Source of the DNA: Bartonella rattaustraliani AUST/NH4
GTDB taxonomy: Bacteria > Pseudomonadota > Alphaproteobacteria > Rhizobiales > Rhizobiaceae
Length of the DNA stretch: 64,000 nt
Reading direction: 5' to 3'
Assembly: GCF_000312565.1 (NCBI RefSeq)
Contig: NZ_CALW02000006.1
Coordinates: 49,019-113,018, forward strand
Both the position numbers and the translations under genes were made by a program. This document shows, piece after piece, positions 39,478-50,302 of this stretch (position 1 is its first letter; every line of letters starts with the position of its first letter). The notes under the pieces are model-generated. The model was not told the origin of the DNA and ran no database searches. It saw only the letters and a list, made by a program, of their open reading frames with translations.

Positions 39478-40798
39478 ATTGGCTCCGATATTGATTTAAC
39501 CCTGTTTCTATCACAAGAGGCTGCAAAAATGGCTCAAGAACTTTTAATGTACGCTCAAGTGCTCCTTCCATATTTTTTGCTGTTTTATAGGCTTTATCAA
39601 CTATTTCTTGTCGCAATGCTTCATTTGTTAAAAGTTTATATACTTGAATAGTAAGTTGTTTTGTATCTTGGACCATATATGCTGCATTATTTGTTAAGAA
39701 TTGTTCAAAAGTCTCTTGAAAATTTGAGAAATGGGGGCCTGTTAAAATAGCTGAACCAAGAAAAGCTAACTCTAAAGGGTTATGTCCACCGTTTTCACAT
39801 AACGACTTTCCGACGAAAGAAGCTTTTGATAAGCGTAGAAAAAGCCCCATTTCTCCAATTGTATCGCCCCACAAAACGTCTGTATTTGCGTCTGGAACAA
39901 TATTGCTGCTTCTACGGATAAAATGTAAATTTTGATTGTTGCATTTTTTGATGAGATCTTCTAGACGCTCAGGATGGCGGGGCACAATAATTGTTAATAA
40001 ATCTGGCAAATACTCTTTAAGAATTTTATGAACATCAAGAGCAATTTCTTCTTCTCCTTCATGCGTTGAAACAGCTGCCCAAACTGGACGATTGCCAATA
40101 GCATTTCGATAATATGCAAGTAATTCTTTATTTTCAATTGGTAAAACATTAGCCTTAAGATTGCCAGAAAGCGCAACAGATTTTACTCCAAGTTCATGAT
40201 AATATGTTACGTCTCTTTTATTTTGACCAATAGCTAAGTCAATATGCTGAAAAATATGTTTAGCGAGCATGCGGTGTTTTTGCCAAGCTTTAAAAGAGCG
40301 CTCCGACATATGTGCATTCACCAAAATCTGTGGAATGCGCATTCTAGCAAGTTCTTTAATACGTAAAGGCCAAATCTCTGATTCACAGGTTAATGCTAAA
40401 TCAGGCTTCCAATGATTTATAAAACGCTGCACAGCTAAATTTAAATCCAACGGAGCATATTGATGAATTAACCGGTTACCAAAAAGTTTTTTCACCAGAG
40501 AAGAAGAGGTTACAGTACATGTTGTCAATAATATATTGATTTTTAAGGATAAGATATAATTAATCAATGGAACAAGAGCAAGTGTTTCTCCAACACTTGC
40601 CGCATGTATCCAAATTAATGGGCTTTGAGGTCGTGTTGAGAGGCTTTTTCCTAAACGTTCTTTTTGACGTCCGCGCTCTTCTTTTCCACGAATAGTACGA
40701 AGAAACAAATAGAAAGGTATAAGAGGACGTAAACAAAAACCAATTATACGATAGATTAAAAAAGCCGCGTGTGCTTTTAGTTCCATCATTAAAATCAC
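39467..40798 (-). CDS. waaA: 3-deoxy-D-manno-octulosonic acid (Kdo) transferase
   Basis: WaaA adds Kdo to lipid IVA from CMP-Kdo on the cytoplasmic face of the inner membrane. 443 residues with an N-terminal membrane anchor, [18 protein letters not shown], and the C-terminal donor-binding [17 protein letters not shown]. Start ATGs occur at 40798, 40789 and 40786. Upstream, relic DNA separates it from the DUF4170 gene that usually adjoins it. Confidence 0.95.
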   Translation of the reverse strand: MILMMELKAHAAFLIYRIIGFCLRPLIPFYLFLRTIRGKEERGRQKERLGKSLSTRPQSPLIWIHAASVGETLALVPLINYILSLKINILLTTCTVTSSSLVKKLFGNRLIHQYAPLDLNLAVQRFINHWKPDLALTCESEIWPLRIKELARMRIPQILVNAHMSERSFKAWQKHRMLAKHIFQHIDLAIGQNKRDVTYYHELGVKSVALSGNLKANVLPIENKELLAYYRNAIGNRPVWAAVSTHEGEEEIALDVHKILKEYLPDLLTIIVPRHPERLEDLIKKCNNQNLHFIRRSSNIVPDANTDVLWGDTIGEMGLFLRLSKASFVGKSLCENGGHNPLELAFLGSAILTGPHFSNFQETFEQFLTNNAAYMVQDTKQLTIQVYKLLTNEALRQEIVDKAYKTAKNMEGALERTLKVLEPFLQPLVIETGLNQYRSQYAH

Positions 40799-41129
40799 CT
40801 CATTTATTTATTTTGAGACGTTTATATAAACTTTTTTTGAATAATTTATAAACTTTGTTTATGGCATTCATTTTTCTTTTAACGAAAAGTGCAGTACCTC
40901 TCACATTTTAGGCAACTAAAGTGTTCTACTCATGCAAAAGAATATCGGGAAGTAGAAACGCAATTTTATCCCATGTCTTAGGCATTCTTCCACGAGAAGA
41001 TATGTACACAAAATAGGGCAGGACAAGTAAATAATTGAGTACATAAAATATTTTTTCTTATTTTATACACTTTGGTATCCACGATTATAATATTTCTTAT
41101 CAGATTTTAAGAAAATTTTTAAGCGTTAT
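40799..41129. other. Intergenic upstream of waaA
   Basis: No gene; AT-rich, with the waaA promoter presumably in it. It may hold the decayed 3' end of the integrase relic that follows. Confidence 0.45.
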
Positions 41130-41905
41130 CATCTTTTACACGGATAGTTATGAATGTAAGATAATTTTTCGTTCTTAAGATAGCACGTGCTTTCTCTGTT
41201 GTTCTCGCTTTTGTACGCCATATGGGGGCAAGCCTATTGCATATATCCGTTTGTGTAATTTCTGAAATGGGAAGACAGTCTCATTTGGGCAGAATGTAAA
41301 GACGCAAAGGTGAAAACCAATTTCCAGCTTTACCATATCCTTTTAATTCGGCTTTACGACTTTCAAAAGTATCTACAGCAATGTTTTTGAGATAATGAGG
41401 ATATCGCATTGTTTCACGCTTTTGTTTCTCACGTTCTTTAATGGGAGCATGACCTTCACACAAAACAGAGCGTCACCATGTTGCACATTCACGGGCTTGT
41501 TTTAAAGAGACATGTCTTAGAGCTCCTTAGTCTATTGCACGACAGTGTGGGTGAATTGTATACCGATAAATCCTGTATACTGATAAAGCCATTGAACACC
41601 ACCATTTTTACGCTGATAAAAAGTTGGCACCACCATTCTCTTTATCAGATCATGGTCTATTTACACGCTCATGAGATTGCGACAGGCACTTAACATGAGG
41701 AGAGGGCAGTCCATGAGAAGCGTTTTTTTCTTTTTTTCTATAATTTGATTCATGTACCAATCCCACTGATAATGTAAAGCAAAGTGAAAAAATTAATTCA
41801 ACATACATAAAGAAGTTTGAAATGAGAGGATCTTACAGGTATTCGCGGTTATGATTCACAAGTGAATAACGACAAAAGGCCATTATAAATAAACACGTTA
41901 GAGTT
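41130..41905 (-). pseudogene. Tyrosine recombinase (integrase) pseudogene (copy e)
   Basis: The minus strand begins at 41723, where the start codon has become ACG. Broken frames then give GGVQWLYQYTG, VSLKQARECATW, and an intact run from PIKEREKQKRETMRY to YGKAGNWFSPLRLYILPK, then LPISEITQTDICNRLAPIW. It is clearly the same integrase as copy b2, also lacking the catalytic domain. The shared upstream region reaches about 41905. Confidence 0.8.
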
Positions 41906-42542
41906 CACTGAAACGATGCATGGATTTAACATTTTATTTTTTTGCAAATCACCTCTTTATTCCTGAATGGGTAAAACGAGAAAGCATGGCAATAACTTTT
42001 TCATTTTGAGGACGAAGAAAGATTATTAAATATATTTTTACATAACATATTGATTGATAATGTATTATATATCATTTACATGTTCAGAGAAAGCTTAAAA
42101 TAGAGTAAGTTGTTCTCGTTTAAAGCTCTTTGATGTTGAATTAGAAAAAACATCTGTTTGCACATCCCAAGCAGGATTGGCACGTATTAAAAAGCTCTTA
42201 AGATAAATATTCAAAACACCCCTTGTGAACTACTTTTAATACTTATGAACTGTTTTTAATACAAGTGCAAGAGATCATGAAAGAGAGATTATAAACACCT
42301 TGTAATTTTGAGAATACTGTTAAGGTTTTTCAATAAGGAAGTGCTTTCATAAAAAGTGCAAATAATCAATTTCCGCACCAAAATACTGTAAAGTTACATT
42401 TTCATACAGTATATTGATTATATGATCAAAAGAACACAGTTTTTTCTAAAACTTCTCACTTTTCTTGATATTAAACCTAAAAAACTGAATATTCTTACAT
42501 TCATATCATCCAGGTAAATAACGATTGAATTCTCAAGGGTTA
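41906..42542. other. Intergenic, nothing recognised
   Basis: About 640 bp, very AT-rich, no gene. Together with copy e it forms the extra DNA between waaA and the DUF4170 gene. Confidence 0.5.
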
Positions 42543-42785
42543 TTACGTCTCATCCATTTCAGTGTCAAGAAACTGCTGCAAGTTGATAATGTAATAACGT
42601 TGTAATGCGTTATCCACACTGCTTTGTGCTTTTGCTTGCCAAGCCTCTTGAGCTGATTGGTAATCTGGAAAAATACCCACCACATCTAAATCATTAATAT
42701 TCTTAAATTGATTACTCTTAAGATTTTTTAACTCTCCACCGAATACAAGATGCAAAAATTGTTTTTTTTCGTCGTCTTTCATCAT
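42543..42785 (-). CDS. DUF4170-family small protein
   Basis: 80 residues, MMKDDEKKQFLHLVFGGELK... with DVVGIFPDYQSAQEAWQAKAQSSVDNA, matching the short alphaproteobacterial DUF4170 proteins found between cysQ and waaA. No membrane segment. It lies 42 bp after the cysQ-like gene. Function unknown. Confidence 0.85.
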   Translation of the reverse strand: MMKDDEKKQFLHLVFGGELKNLKSNQFKNINDLDVVGIFPDYQSAQEAWQAKAQSSVDNALQRYYIINLQQFLDTEMDET

Positions 42786-42827
42786 ATATGCCTCCAGATT
42801 AAGAAATTTGAGCGTGTTTTTATGTGA

Positions 42828-43631
42828 TTAAACTAACTTCGCCCGATGAACAACATCTATCATATTTTGACAGCAATTATTTTTACCAGCAATTAAAAAT
42901 CCATATTGGTAAGGTTTCATGCCATAAGATATAAGAGATGTATCAAGTGATAGAAAACATCCTCCACATTCTTGTAAAATAAGATCAGCAGCAGCAATAT
43001 CCCATGCGTGACAATTTGGGCGAACCAGCACAATATCAATTTCATTTTGAGTAACAAGCACAAGACGATATGCGAGCGAGGGAATATAGGGATAAAAATG
43101 CGCTTGGTTGCGAAAATCATCTGGTAGTTTTTGAGCGAGCGATTGATCAATCGAAATTTGATATTTTCTGTTAATTTTGGAAGAAAGAAGAGGAATCTCT
43201 CTACCATTTAACGTCGCTCCTTTACCAATAACAGCTGCATAGAGTTCTCTTTGAGCTGGGCATTGAACAACACCTACGATTGGACGTCCATTCTCGATAA
43301 TAGCAATCGAAATACACCAATAGGTGTTGCCAGCAAGAAAACCGCGGGTTCCATCAATAGGATCAACCACAAAGTAGCGCTCATAAATGTTTTGCTCCCG
43401 GTCATCTTTTGTTTCTTCTGAAATCCACCCATAATTCGGGCGGGCTTTTAGAAGCTTTTCCTTCAAAAAGTGATCAACCGCAAAATCTACTTTACTGACT
43501 GGTGAATTGCCTTCTTTGAACCAGACATCCACCGCACCTCCAAAATACCCCATTGCTAAATCTCCTGCTTCTCTACAAACATCAAGCAAAAGATTTAAAT
43601 CAGAAGAATGGTGCGTATTATTTTCCTGCAA
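42828..43631 (-). CDS. cysQ: Inositol monophosphatase-family / 3'(2'),5'-bisphosphate nucleotidase
   Basis: A 267-residue member of the lithium-sensitive phosphatase family. Metal-binding motifs are WISEETKDD, VDPIDGTRGFLAGN and the C-terminal HAWDIAAADLIL. CysQ dephosphorylates PAP from sulfate assimilation; related proteins act on inositol phosphates, so the exact substrate is not certain. Its start overlaps the pmbA stop by 14 bp. Confidence 0.88.
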   Translation of the reverse strand: MQENNTHHSSDLNLLLDVCREAGDLAMGYFGGAVDVWFKEGNSPVSKVDFAVDHFLKEKLLKARPNYGWISEETKDDREQNIYERYFVVDPIDGTRGFLAGNTYWCISIAIIENGRPIVGVVQCPAQRELYAAVIGKGATLNGREIPLLSSKINRKYQISIDQSLAQKLPDDFRNQAHFYPYIPSLAYRLVLVTQNEIDIVLVRPNCHAWDIAAADLILQECGGCFLSLDTSLISYGMKPYQYGFLIAGKNNCCQNMIDVVHRAKLV

Positions 43632-44949
43632 GTGTCATCCCTTCAATTAATAACGTTGGAGCTGCTGTACCATAACGCCGATCAAGATCGTTTGCAGGTG
43701 TTAAATGCGCCAACATATGGATCAAATCAGAACCTAGTGTTACTTCGCTTACGGGATAAGCAATTTCGCCATTTTCAATCCAAAAACCAGAAGCACCACG
43801 GCTATACTGTCCCGTAACAAAATCAATGCCATGTCCGAATAATTCTGTGACATAAAACCCACTTTGCAAACTTTTTATCATATCGTGAGGCGATACTGAA
43901 CCCGGTTCAATAGCAAAATTGGTGCTAGATGGTTGAACCAGTGATGCTGAACGTACACCGTGACCATTGGTTTGAAGTCCCAGTTCACGCGCTGAAGATG
44001 ATGAAAGAAGCCAGTTTTTTAAAATACCATTTTCAATAATATTTAATGTTTGTCCTTCTACACCTTCTCCATCAAAAGGACGAGAAGCATTTCCACGCAA
44101 TCGCAAAGGCTGATCTGTCACGTTAACATTCGATTTCATCACTGCTTTTCCGAAGAGATTTTGTAAAAGACTTGTTTTGCGAGCTACAGATGCTCCATTC
44201 ACCATAGATGCGATATGCCCAGCAATACCGCGAGCTGTGCGCGGATCAAAGACAACATCAACATTTCCAGTGGCAGCACGAATTGCTCCTAAACGTCGCA
44301 CTGCTCTAACACCGGCATTTTTCCCTACAGTTTCTGCTGCTTCTAAGTCAGAAAAATGTAGGGCAGTTGTATAGTCATAATCCCGCTCCATTGCCGTTCC
44401 TTCACCAGCTATAGCACTGCAGGAACGCGAAAAATAACTCGAGTGATAAGTTCCGCAAAAACCATCACTGGTCACAAGAACAAATCCACTACGACCATAG
44501 GCTGTGGCAGCTCCGCCAGAATTGCTAACGCCTTTAACATCAAGAGCTGCAGCTTCTATCTTTAAAGCATCTTCTGTGAGGAAATGACTATGTGGAATAA
44601 AATTATCAAAAAGATCAAGGTCTTTAGGATTCTTAACCAAAGATTCTTTATCTGCCAAACCTTCAAACAAACTGTCAGGAGACGCTTTTGCCATTGCAAC
44701 AGCACGCTCTGCAAGTTCTTTTGGATAAGCTGCTAAATTAGCAGAAACACTTGCTGCTTTCTTGCCAACAAAAACCCTTAATGTAAAGTCGTTGTTTTCA
44801 GAAGATTCTGTCGATTCAACTTTTCCAAAACGAACCGACATACTTGTGGAATGTGAGCGAACAATAACAGCATCAGCAGCATCTGCTCCAGAACGTTTTG
44901 CCGCTTCAATCAGTGAAGTGGCTTTATCAATCTGGTTTTCGTCGGTCAT
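43618..44949 (-). CDS. pmbA: PmbA/TldE-family metalloprotease subunit
   Basis: TldE/PmbA forms a heterodimeric protease with TldD that acts on small peptides and on the CcdA antitoxin in Escherichia coli. The start is ATG at 44949 after AAGGAGTCTATA, giving 443 residues; the frame also opens upstream at a TTG. Family features include SVRFGKVESTESSE, FDPRTARGIAGHI and the C-terminal FVTGQYSRGASGFWIENGEI region. First gene of the pmbA-cysQ-DUF4170 unit. Confidence 0.93.
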   Translation of the reverse strand: MTDENQIDKATSLIEAAKRSGADAADAVIVRSHSTSMSVRFGKVESTESSENNDFTLRVFVGKKAASVSANLAAYPKELAERAVAMAKASPDSLFEGLADKESLVKNPKDLDLFDNFIPHSHFLTEDALKIEAAALDVKGVSNSGGAATAYGRSGFVLVTSDGFCGTYHSSYFSRSCSAIAGEGTAMERDYDYTTALHFSDLEAAETVGKNAGVRAVRRLGAIRAATGNVDVVFDPRTARGIAGHIASMVNGASVARKTSLLQNLFGKAVMKSNVNVTDQPLRLRGNASRPFDGEGVEGQTLNIIENGILKNWLLSSSSARELGLQTNGHGVRSASLVQPSSTNFAIEPGSVSPHDMIKSLQSGFYVTELFGHGIDFVTGQYSRGASGFWIENGEIAYPVSEVTLGSDLIHMLAHLTPANDLDRRYGTAAPTLLIEGMTLAGK

Positions 44950-45171
44950 TATAGACTCCTTCAATATTCATTATTTATACGGGCAAGCAATTTGGTAAAT
45001 GGGTAATATAGCTTTATATATTCATTGATAAAAAATTATGCGCCATTTATGCCATCTTTTCTTTCAATGAACTAAGCAATTTCCTTTTTAGCTTCTTTTC
45101 AAAAAGGTACAATATATTATCAATCTTTTCGCCTCAACCATTCCCATATCATTCGTATAACTTTGTGGTAT

Positions 45172-46563
45172 TACAGAAAAACAAGCTTGGCAACTTATTA
45201 CACCAGATAAGCATGGGATTGGATAAAGCAACGTGATGAGAGTTTCAAAACATTTTTAGCACTAGGTATAAAAAAAGGAATGATAAAAAGCTGTTTGAGG
45301 CTTATTCTCGTGGCATTATGACATGTCGTGATGCTTGGGCGTATAACTCAAGCCGTGAGGCTTTAGCGAAGAACATGAGCAATATGATTGGCTTTTATAA
45401 TAGTGAAGTAAAGTGTTTTAATGATATCTATCTACATTTTGATCGTGAGACACGTAAAAAGGCTGTAGATAGTTTCGTAAATGCTGATGCAAATAAAATC
45501 AGTTGGAGTAGTAGTCTCAAACAAGAATTGGTAAGAGGAAAAGTTTTTGAATTTGAAAATAACTGTCTTACGCAAAGTCTTTACCGCCTTTTTACAAATG
45601 CAGTGGCTTTATTACAATCACTCTTTTAATGAGAGAGTTTATCAAATGCCACATATATTTCCGATAGGACAAACCGTTGAAAATAGGGGCATACAACTTG
45701 CAGGAGTTGCGGCAGTCAAAAGTTTTTCTGTTTTAATGACAAATACTTTGCCTAATTTAGAGTCAATAGAGGTTGGTCAATGCTTTCCACGCTATATTTA
45801 AGAAGAGTCTGCAGTTTCAAAAGATAAAAATAAAAAGCAGCCTCATTTATTCGAAAGCTCTATAAAGAATGATGGAACAGTTGGTTTACAACGGCGTGAC
45901 GCACTCACTGATGAAGGGTTAGCACATTTTAAAGCCTCTTATCCTAGTGAAATCATAACAAAAGATTATATCTTCTATTATGTTTATGGAATTTTGCATT
46001 CAGAAGATTATCGTGCTCGTTATGCTGATAACCTCTCTAAAGAATTGCTTCGTATCCCTTGTGTGAAAACCGCTGAATATTTTTGGAAATTCACTAAAGC
46101 AGGGCGTGAACTTGGTCACTTGCATGTCAATTATGAAACTGTAGCACCTTATCCAGTGAGTTTTAAAAAGGGTGATCCTAAACTGACTGATATTTTTAAT
46201 CCTGAACAATTTTATTATGTTACAAAAATGAAATTCGCAAAAGTTAAGAATAGTAAGGAAAAGGATAAATCTACTGTCATTTATAATAGCAATATCATCA
46301 TGACAGATATACCTCTTAAAGCCTATGAGTATATCGTCAATGGTAAACCCGCTCTTGAATGGGTTATGGAACGTCAATGTGTAAAAACTGATAAAAAAAG
46401 TGGCATTGTTAATGATGCCAATTGTTATGCCGTTAAGACCATTGGCAATCCTGCTTATCCTCTAGAATTGTTTCAAAGGGGCATTACTGTAAGCTTAGAG
46501 ACCATGAAAATTGTGAGAAACTTACCAACATTAGAAATAAGAGAAACGGAAGTGAATTTATAA
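45172..46563 (+). pseudogene. Type ISP restriction/modification-like C-terminal fragment (copy 2)
   Basis: Reading in shifting frames: ITEKQAWQLITPDKHG, DWIKQRDESFKTFLALG, NDKKLFEAYSRGIMTCRDAW, FNERVYQMPHIFPIGQ, then after an in-frame TAA at 45799 a long intact stretch from EESAVSKDK to EIRETEVNL. This resembles the C-terminal specificity part of single-polypeptide (type ISP) restriction-modification or associated helicase proteins. The N-terminal helicase and methylase domains are gone. At least three frameshifts (one in a run of seven A near 45272) and one stop. Confidence 0.65.
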
Positions 46564-47476
46564 GGCATGCTCACATAATGGGTATGATAAACTCATAAGG
46601 GGTATAGAGCTTATAACCATAATCTATACCTCTCTTGTTAAGTTGATTACATAGAATCTTTAAAAGGCTTGCATTTTTAAACACTGTTATTTGGATTGCT
46701 TTAAGGCTTTTAAGAACCCCCTTCCTATTCATAAGTTATATTGAAACTACTCTCTCAAATTGTGAGTTTCGTCTGTTAAGAAAACTGATAAAGCATGCCA
46801 AAATATATTTCATTGGTTGTATTTATAGGTTGTGTTGTCGATGTGAATTGTATTCGCAAAATGCTAACTATTTGAAATATAATAATTTTTATTTTTATCA
46901 TTAAAAAAAATCACATAGCTACTAGAATGAACTGACAAAACTGACAAAGCTCTTAAAAAGAGATAATGATAATGTGTGAATAAATTTGATAAGACTCTTT
47001 AGAGGCTCTCATAACAAAAACGCATTATCATATTTGTCTGTTTGATTCTATAAAAGCGCGGTGCCTTATGAAAGCTCGCTAGGTAAATGATAAACCTCCT
47101 ATAAAGATAATTCACAAAAATCATTCTATAATAAAGAGCTATGCTTTTAAAGCTAAAAATATGGGCGCTAAGAGCCTTTGTAAATTTTATTCAGTATAGA
47201 GAAGCAAATAACGAAAACGCTTACACAAGCCATTAATATAGAATCCAAAGTACATAATAAAATAGAGACTGTTTATAAGAATATGACAATTTTTATACAT
47301 AACATGTTTTAAAAAATATCAAAAAAGATAAAATATTAATTGACAATAAATGAGTATTTTGATAAACAGATATTCAAGTGATGAAAACACTTGATGTTAA
47401 GCGAATAGAACAACCTTTTCCATGTCTTTAAAATACTGACTAACTTTTATGCTATGATTAGCATATATAATAATTT
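46564..47476. other. Intergenic, no gene recognised
   Basis: About 900 bp of AT-rich accessory DNA without a convincing frame, leading into the structured RNA candidate. Confidence 0.5.
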
Positions 47477-47576
47477 TGTCGGGTGTGGTTACGCCATACA
47501 ATACCCTTATGGGGAAAAGCGTAACAACGGACTTAACACCGTGTTTTCAACACCCGGCGCCTTTATAAGGTGTCAA
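47477..47576 (+). ncRNA. C4-antisense-RNA-like three-way junction
   Basis: Closing stem CGGGTGT (47480-47486) with ACACCCG (47550-47556); arm 2 GTTACGC (47488-47494) with GCGTAAC (47519-47525), with an inner CCC/GGG pairing; arm 3 ACGG (47527-47530) with CCGT (47539-47542); then a second hairpin from GCGCCTT and AAGGTGT. Layout and loops (ACGGACTTAACACCGT) resemble the C4 RNA of P1-like phages, which represses an antirepressor by pairing. No covariance search was run. Confidence 0.55.
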
Positions 47577-47606
47577 TTGAAAACAAGTTATGTTAAGGTT
47601 TTAATT

Positions 47607-47669
47607 ATGAACAATACAGTAAAAAGCACCCAGCACCCCGGTTTCCTCTTCACAAAATCAAAAAATTGA
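47607..47669 (+). CDS. Possible 20-residue leader peptide after the C4-like RNA
   Basis: ATG at 47607, reading MNNTVKSTQHPGF... to a TGA at 47669. It is too short to judge by coding statistics; no strong ribosome-binding site (TTAAGGTT upstream). It overlaps the start of the next gene by 4 bp. In P1-type immunity loci a small gene follows C4; any relation is inference. Confidence 0.3.
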   Translation: MNNTVKSTQHPGFLFTKSKN

Positions 47670-48140
47670 AAAAAATATGAATTTGCTAATGATTGTGCAT
47701 TGATAAATGATCACTTCGTATATCGAATTAGAGCTTTAAGAGATTTTGGGGACGTAAAGGCAGGTGACCTTGGTGGCTATATTGAAAGTGAAGAAAATCT
47801 TTCTCACGAAGGCGACTGCTGGATTTATGATAAAGCTATGGTTTTCGAAAATGCTCGCGTTTTTAGAAATGCCAAGGTAAAAAGCTTTTTTGTTTATATT
47901 TATAACAATGTTCACGTTTTTTATAACGCTTGGGTTTGTAGTTATGCAAGGATTTATGCTGATGCGCAGGTTTCAGGTTTTGCATATATTTGTAACTATG
48001 GGAAAGTTTATGGGCATGTTCGAGTGAGTGGCACGGCTGAAATTTATGGTTCTGTTTATGATAGAGCGAAAATTTCCCACAAGATTAAGGTTTGGGGGAA
48101 AGTCTATGGCACTGCCATTCTCGATAAAAAAGCAAAATAA
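47666..48140 (+). pseudogene. Hexapeptide-repeat phage-like protein, start frameshifted
   Basis: From 47700 the frame is open for 146 codons: INDHFVYRIRALRDFGDVKA, GDLGGYIESEENLSHEGDCW, then repeats such as NARVFRNAKV, VSGFAYICNYGKVYG. The repeats should fold as a left-handed beta-helix. The natural N-terminus (KKYEFANDCA) lies upstream, reached from a TTG at 47666 if a run of seven A were six, so the gene is probably frameshifted near its start. Role unknown; the same type occurs as a relic at 1.46-1.86 kb. Confidence 0.6.
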
Positions 48141-48248
48141 GCTCTATTAAAAATCATCAAGAGGTTTATAGAGGACGTAAAATTGTTGATATTAAAAACA
48201 ATAAATAATGAGGCATGGGGGGCGCCTTTTATTTTTTAAACCTATTAA

Positions 48249-48278
48249 AAAAGCCGCGTCGATTAAAAGCGCGGCTTT
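48249..48278. terminator. Strong bidirectional hairpin terminator
   Basis: AAAGCCGCG and CGCGGCTTT arms around a 12-nt loop, with A-run before and T-run after, so it could stop transcription from either side. Confidence 0.9.
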
Positions 48279-49128
48279 ATAGATTGAAATGCATAAAAAA
48301 TACAAATTTACAATAAATGCCTCTATATACAAAACCTATCATATTGCAAGCTCTCTATTGTCATTATGAAACCTTATCCAAAAAAGCATAAATGTTAAAT
48401 AGGAAAGCATTCTTGTTATATTTGATATGAAGAGAGAAACTGTGAATACAGCATTTACGATAAAACCTATTCATAAATCAAACGTTTTGTAAGGTCTCTA
48501 TCAATCCAATCAAGAGTAAATGCGTTGATAAGTGCAATTAGTAACAAACCCGCTCTTTTGATTTTATGCTTGCAAGTGTTGGTTTTGAAACCAATCTCTC
48601 ATAAGACAATAAACACCGGCTTTTATCAAATGAGATATAAAGCACGCATAATCTTATGACTACAATAGAAAGTCATTTTATAACTAAACCGTTTCAACAT
48701 GCTTAGTCGTGATCTCAAGAGAATGTTTGAGAACTTAACGAATCCAAATTTGAGATGAGTGATTTATGCGTGATATTAAGAGAATACTTAAAGAATTATA
48801 CTCTAAAGGAGGTCACCCCAATTTGGGGGATACCTATCAAAGTCGCTTTATATTTTAGCTAGCAAAATTAACCGCTCCAATTTTAGAGGCGTTGTTTTTA
48901 GAGCTGTAACGATTTTAACGTTATAACTATCGATTTTATGATCAAAACGTATTATTGAATTGTTATGAATGATTACTGCTTTTGAATGCTCACATGCGTT
49001 ATAAGATTTGTGTCATGATTTGCTTTTCATGCTTTGTTCATACATGGCAATTGTTGATAAAAAAGGGTCAATTGAATCATATACAAAAGTGTGGATTCGT
49101 ATAAAATAATTGCATACAAGCTATTGAC
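48279..49128. other. Mostly non-coding accessory DNA
   Basis: One 30-codon frame at 48766-48858 (MRDIKRILKELYSKGGHPNL...) has no supporting signal of its own. A hairpin CCCCAATTTGGGG lies at about 48818-48830. Nothing else recognised. Confidence 0.4.
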
Positions 49129-49910
49129 TTGATTGTGTTTTCTAATAAAATCCCTCCAATTTTAAGCTTGGATCCGCGAACAGCATCGATCGCCTCCAAA
49201 ACTGCTGCTGTTGAGACAACAAAGGAGGCGGATGATACAGATGCGCCCTTGACCATGGAGAGTACGCACGCGCTTTTACAAAGCTTAGGCTGGTCGACAG
49301 AAAAAATCGACGGGGGATATGTGGCAATTTATCAATTGTCAGATCGTGAAGTGCAATTTCTTTATAACGATGAAACTGTTGAAGATTGTCCGCAATTTGA
49401 TAGCGCCTTTTTGATTGATACCAGAATTCTTGCTACTGTTTGCAAGATGATTGATCCTACCTACATGGAAGATTTACCAGATTTAGAATTGAATTTTGAG
49501 GCAAAGGGTTTGGAAATCTGAGTGTTGACTGCTTACAGCAAGCGTTTGACGAGGCGCTAGAATGGGCAGAGAAGGAGATAGAGCTTTCTGAGAAATTTCG
49601 CTCTCGATATGGCACACCGCCTTGGAAGAAAAGCAAAACAAAAACAAGCAAAAAGCATGAATTTCACTATGATTTGCTTCATATTGGTGCTCTTGCTTTA
49701 TTGGGCGATGTTGAGACCTTACACTCTTATCAGCAAAGTTTTGCAGCAGAAGAGCATCTAGGCTTTGACGATAACATCAGGCAAGCCCACCTTGAACGCG
49801 CCGTGGCTTTAGCTGAAGAAGTGTCAAAAGTTCAACAGCTCAGCTACGCTTTGATAGAACAGGTAGCAGAAAAATTTGACAATCAACAAGAAGTTTCCGG
49901 TGGGAAGTAA
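49129..49910 (+). pseudogene. Split gene of unknown family (two frames), possibly toxin-immunity related
   Basis: Frame 1 ends ...DLELNFEAKGLEI at a TGA (49519). The -1 frame is open from 49500 without a usual start codon and reads LSVDCLQQAFDEALEW..., HEFHYDLLHIGALALLGD to a TAA at 49910. The two parts together make a sensible acidic cytoplasmic protein of about 255 residues. The usual ATG is also missing at the 5' end (TTG at 49129). A single-base loss near 49518 is the simplest reading. A slippery sequence (AAAGGGTTTG, 49503-49512) sits before the stop. It lies beside an LHH nuclease relic. Confidence 0.55.
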
Positions 49911-49927
49911 TCTTACAAAGGAAAAGA

Positions 49928-50302
49928 AATGATTCAGAAAAAGAAAGTTTATCGGAGAAGCGGCCTGTTTTATCCTAACAAAATTGTTATTTGGAAAGAA
50001 AAAGGGGAAAAAATATGGGGTACAAACATTGCTAGAATGGAAACAGGAAGAGCACCTCTTGACGCTAATGCCCCCCATTGAATTGCATCACATGTTACAA
50101 ACACAAGATAGCTCTCTAACAGAAGTGAAAAATGAGTTTCATAACAAATATGCTTCTGTTATCCATATTAATCCCAATATAATAGGATCAAGTATCTATG
50201 ATGTTATTTTTAAAATAATGGAGAGAAAAATGTTGGCAAGAAGAAGGACAAATTATTAAAATTTACACTTTAGCTGATGTTGCAGAGTTGGTTGAGAGGT
50301 AA
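49928..50302 (+). pseudogene. LHH/Endo VII-fold nuclease toxin fragment
   Basis: Three frames in turn give IARMETGRAPLDAN, PIELHHMLQTQDSSLTEV, HNKYASVIHINPNIIGSSIY, and KWREKCWQEEG. The ELHH motif with following basic and aromatic residues matches the LHH group of HNH/Endo VII nucleases that form the C-terminal toxins of contact-dependent or polymorphic toxins. Two frameshifts make it inactive as it stands. Confidence 0.6.

Noticed and set aside
41281-41463. 60-codon frame considered as a stand-alone gene
   Set aside because: It is one exon-like piece of the integrase pseudogene; the neighbouring frames continue the same protein.
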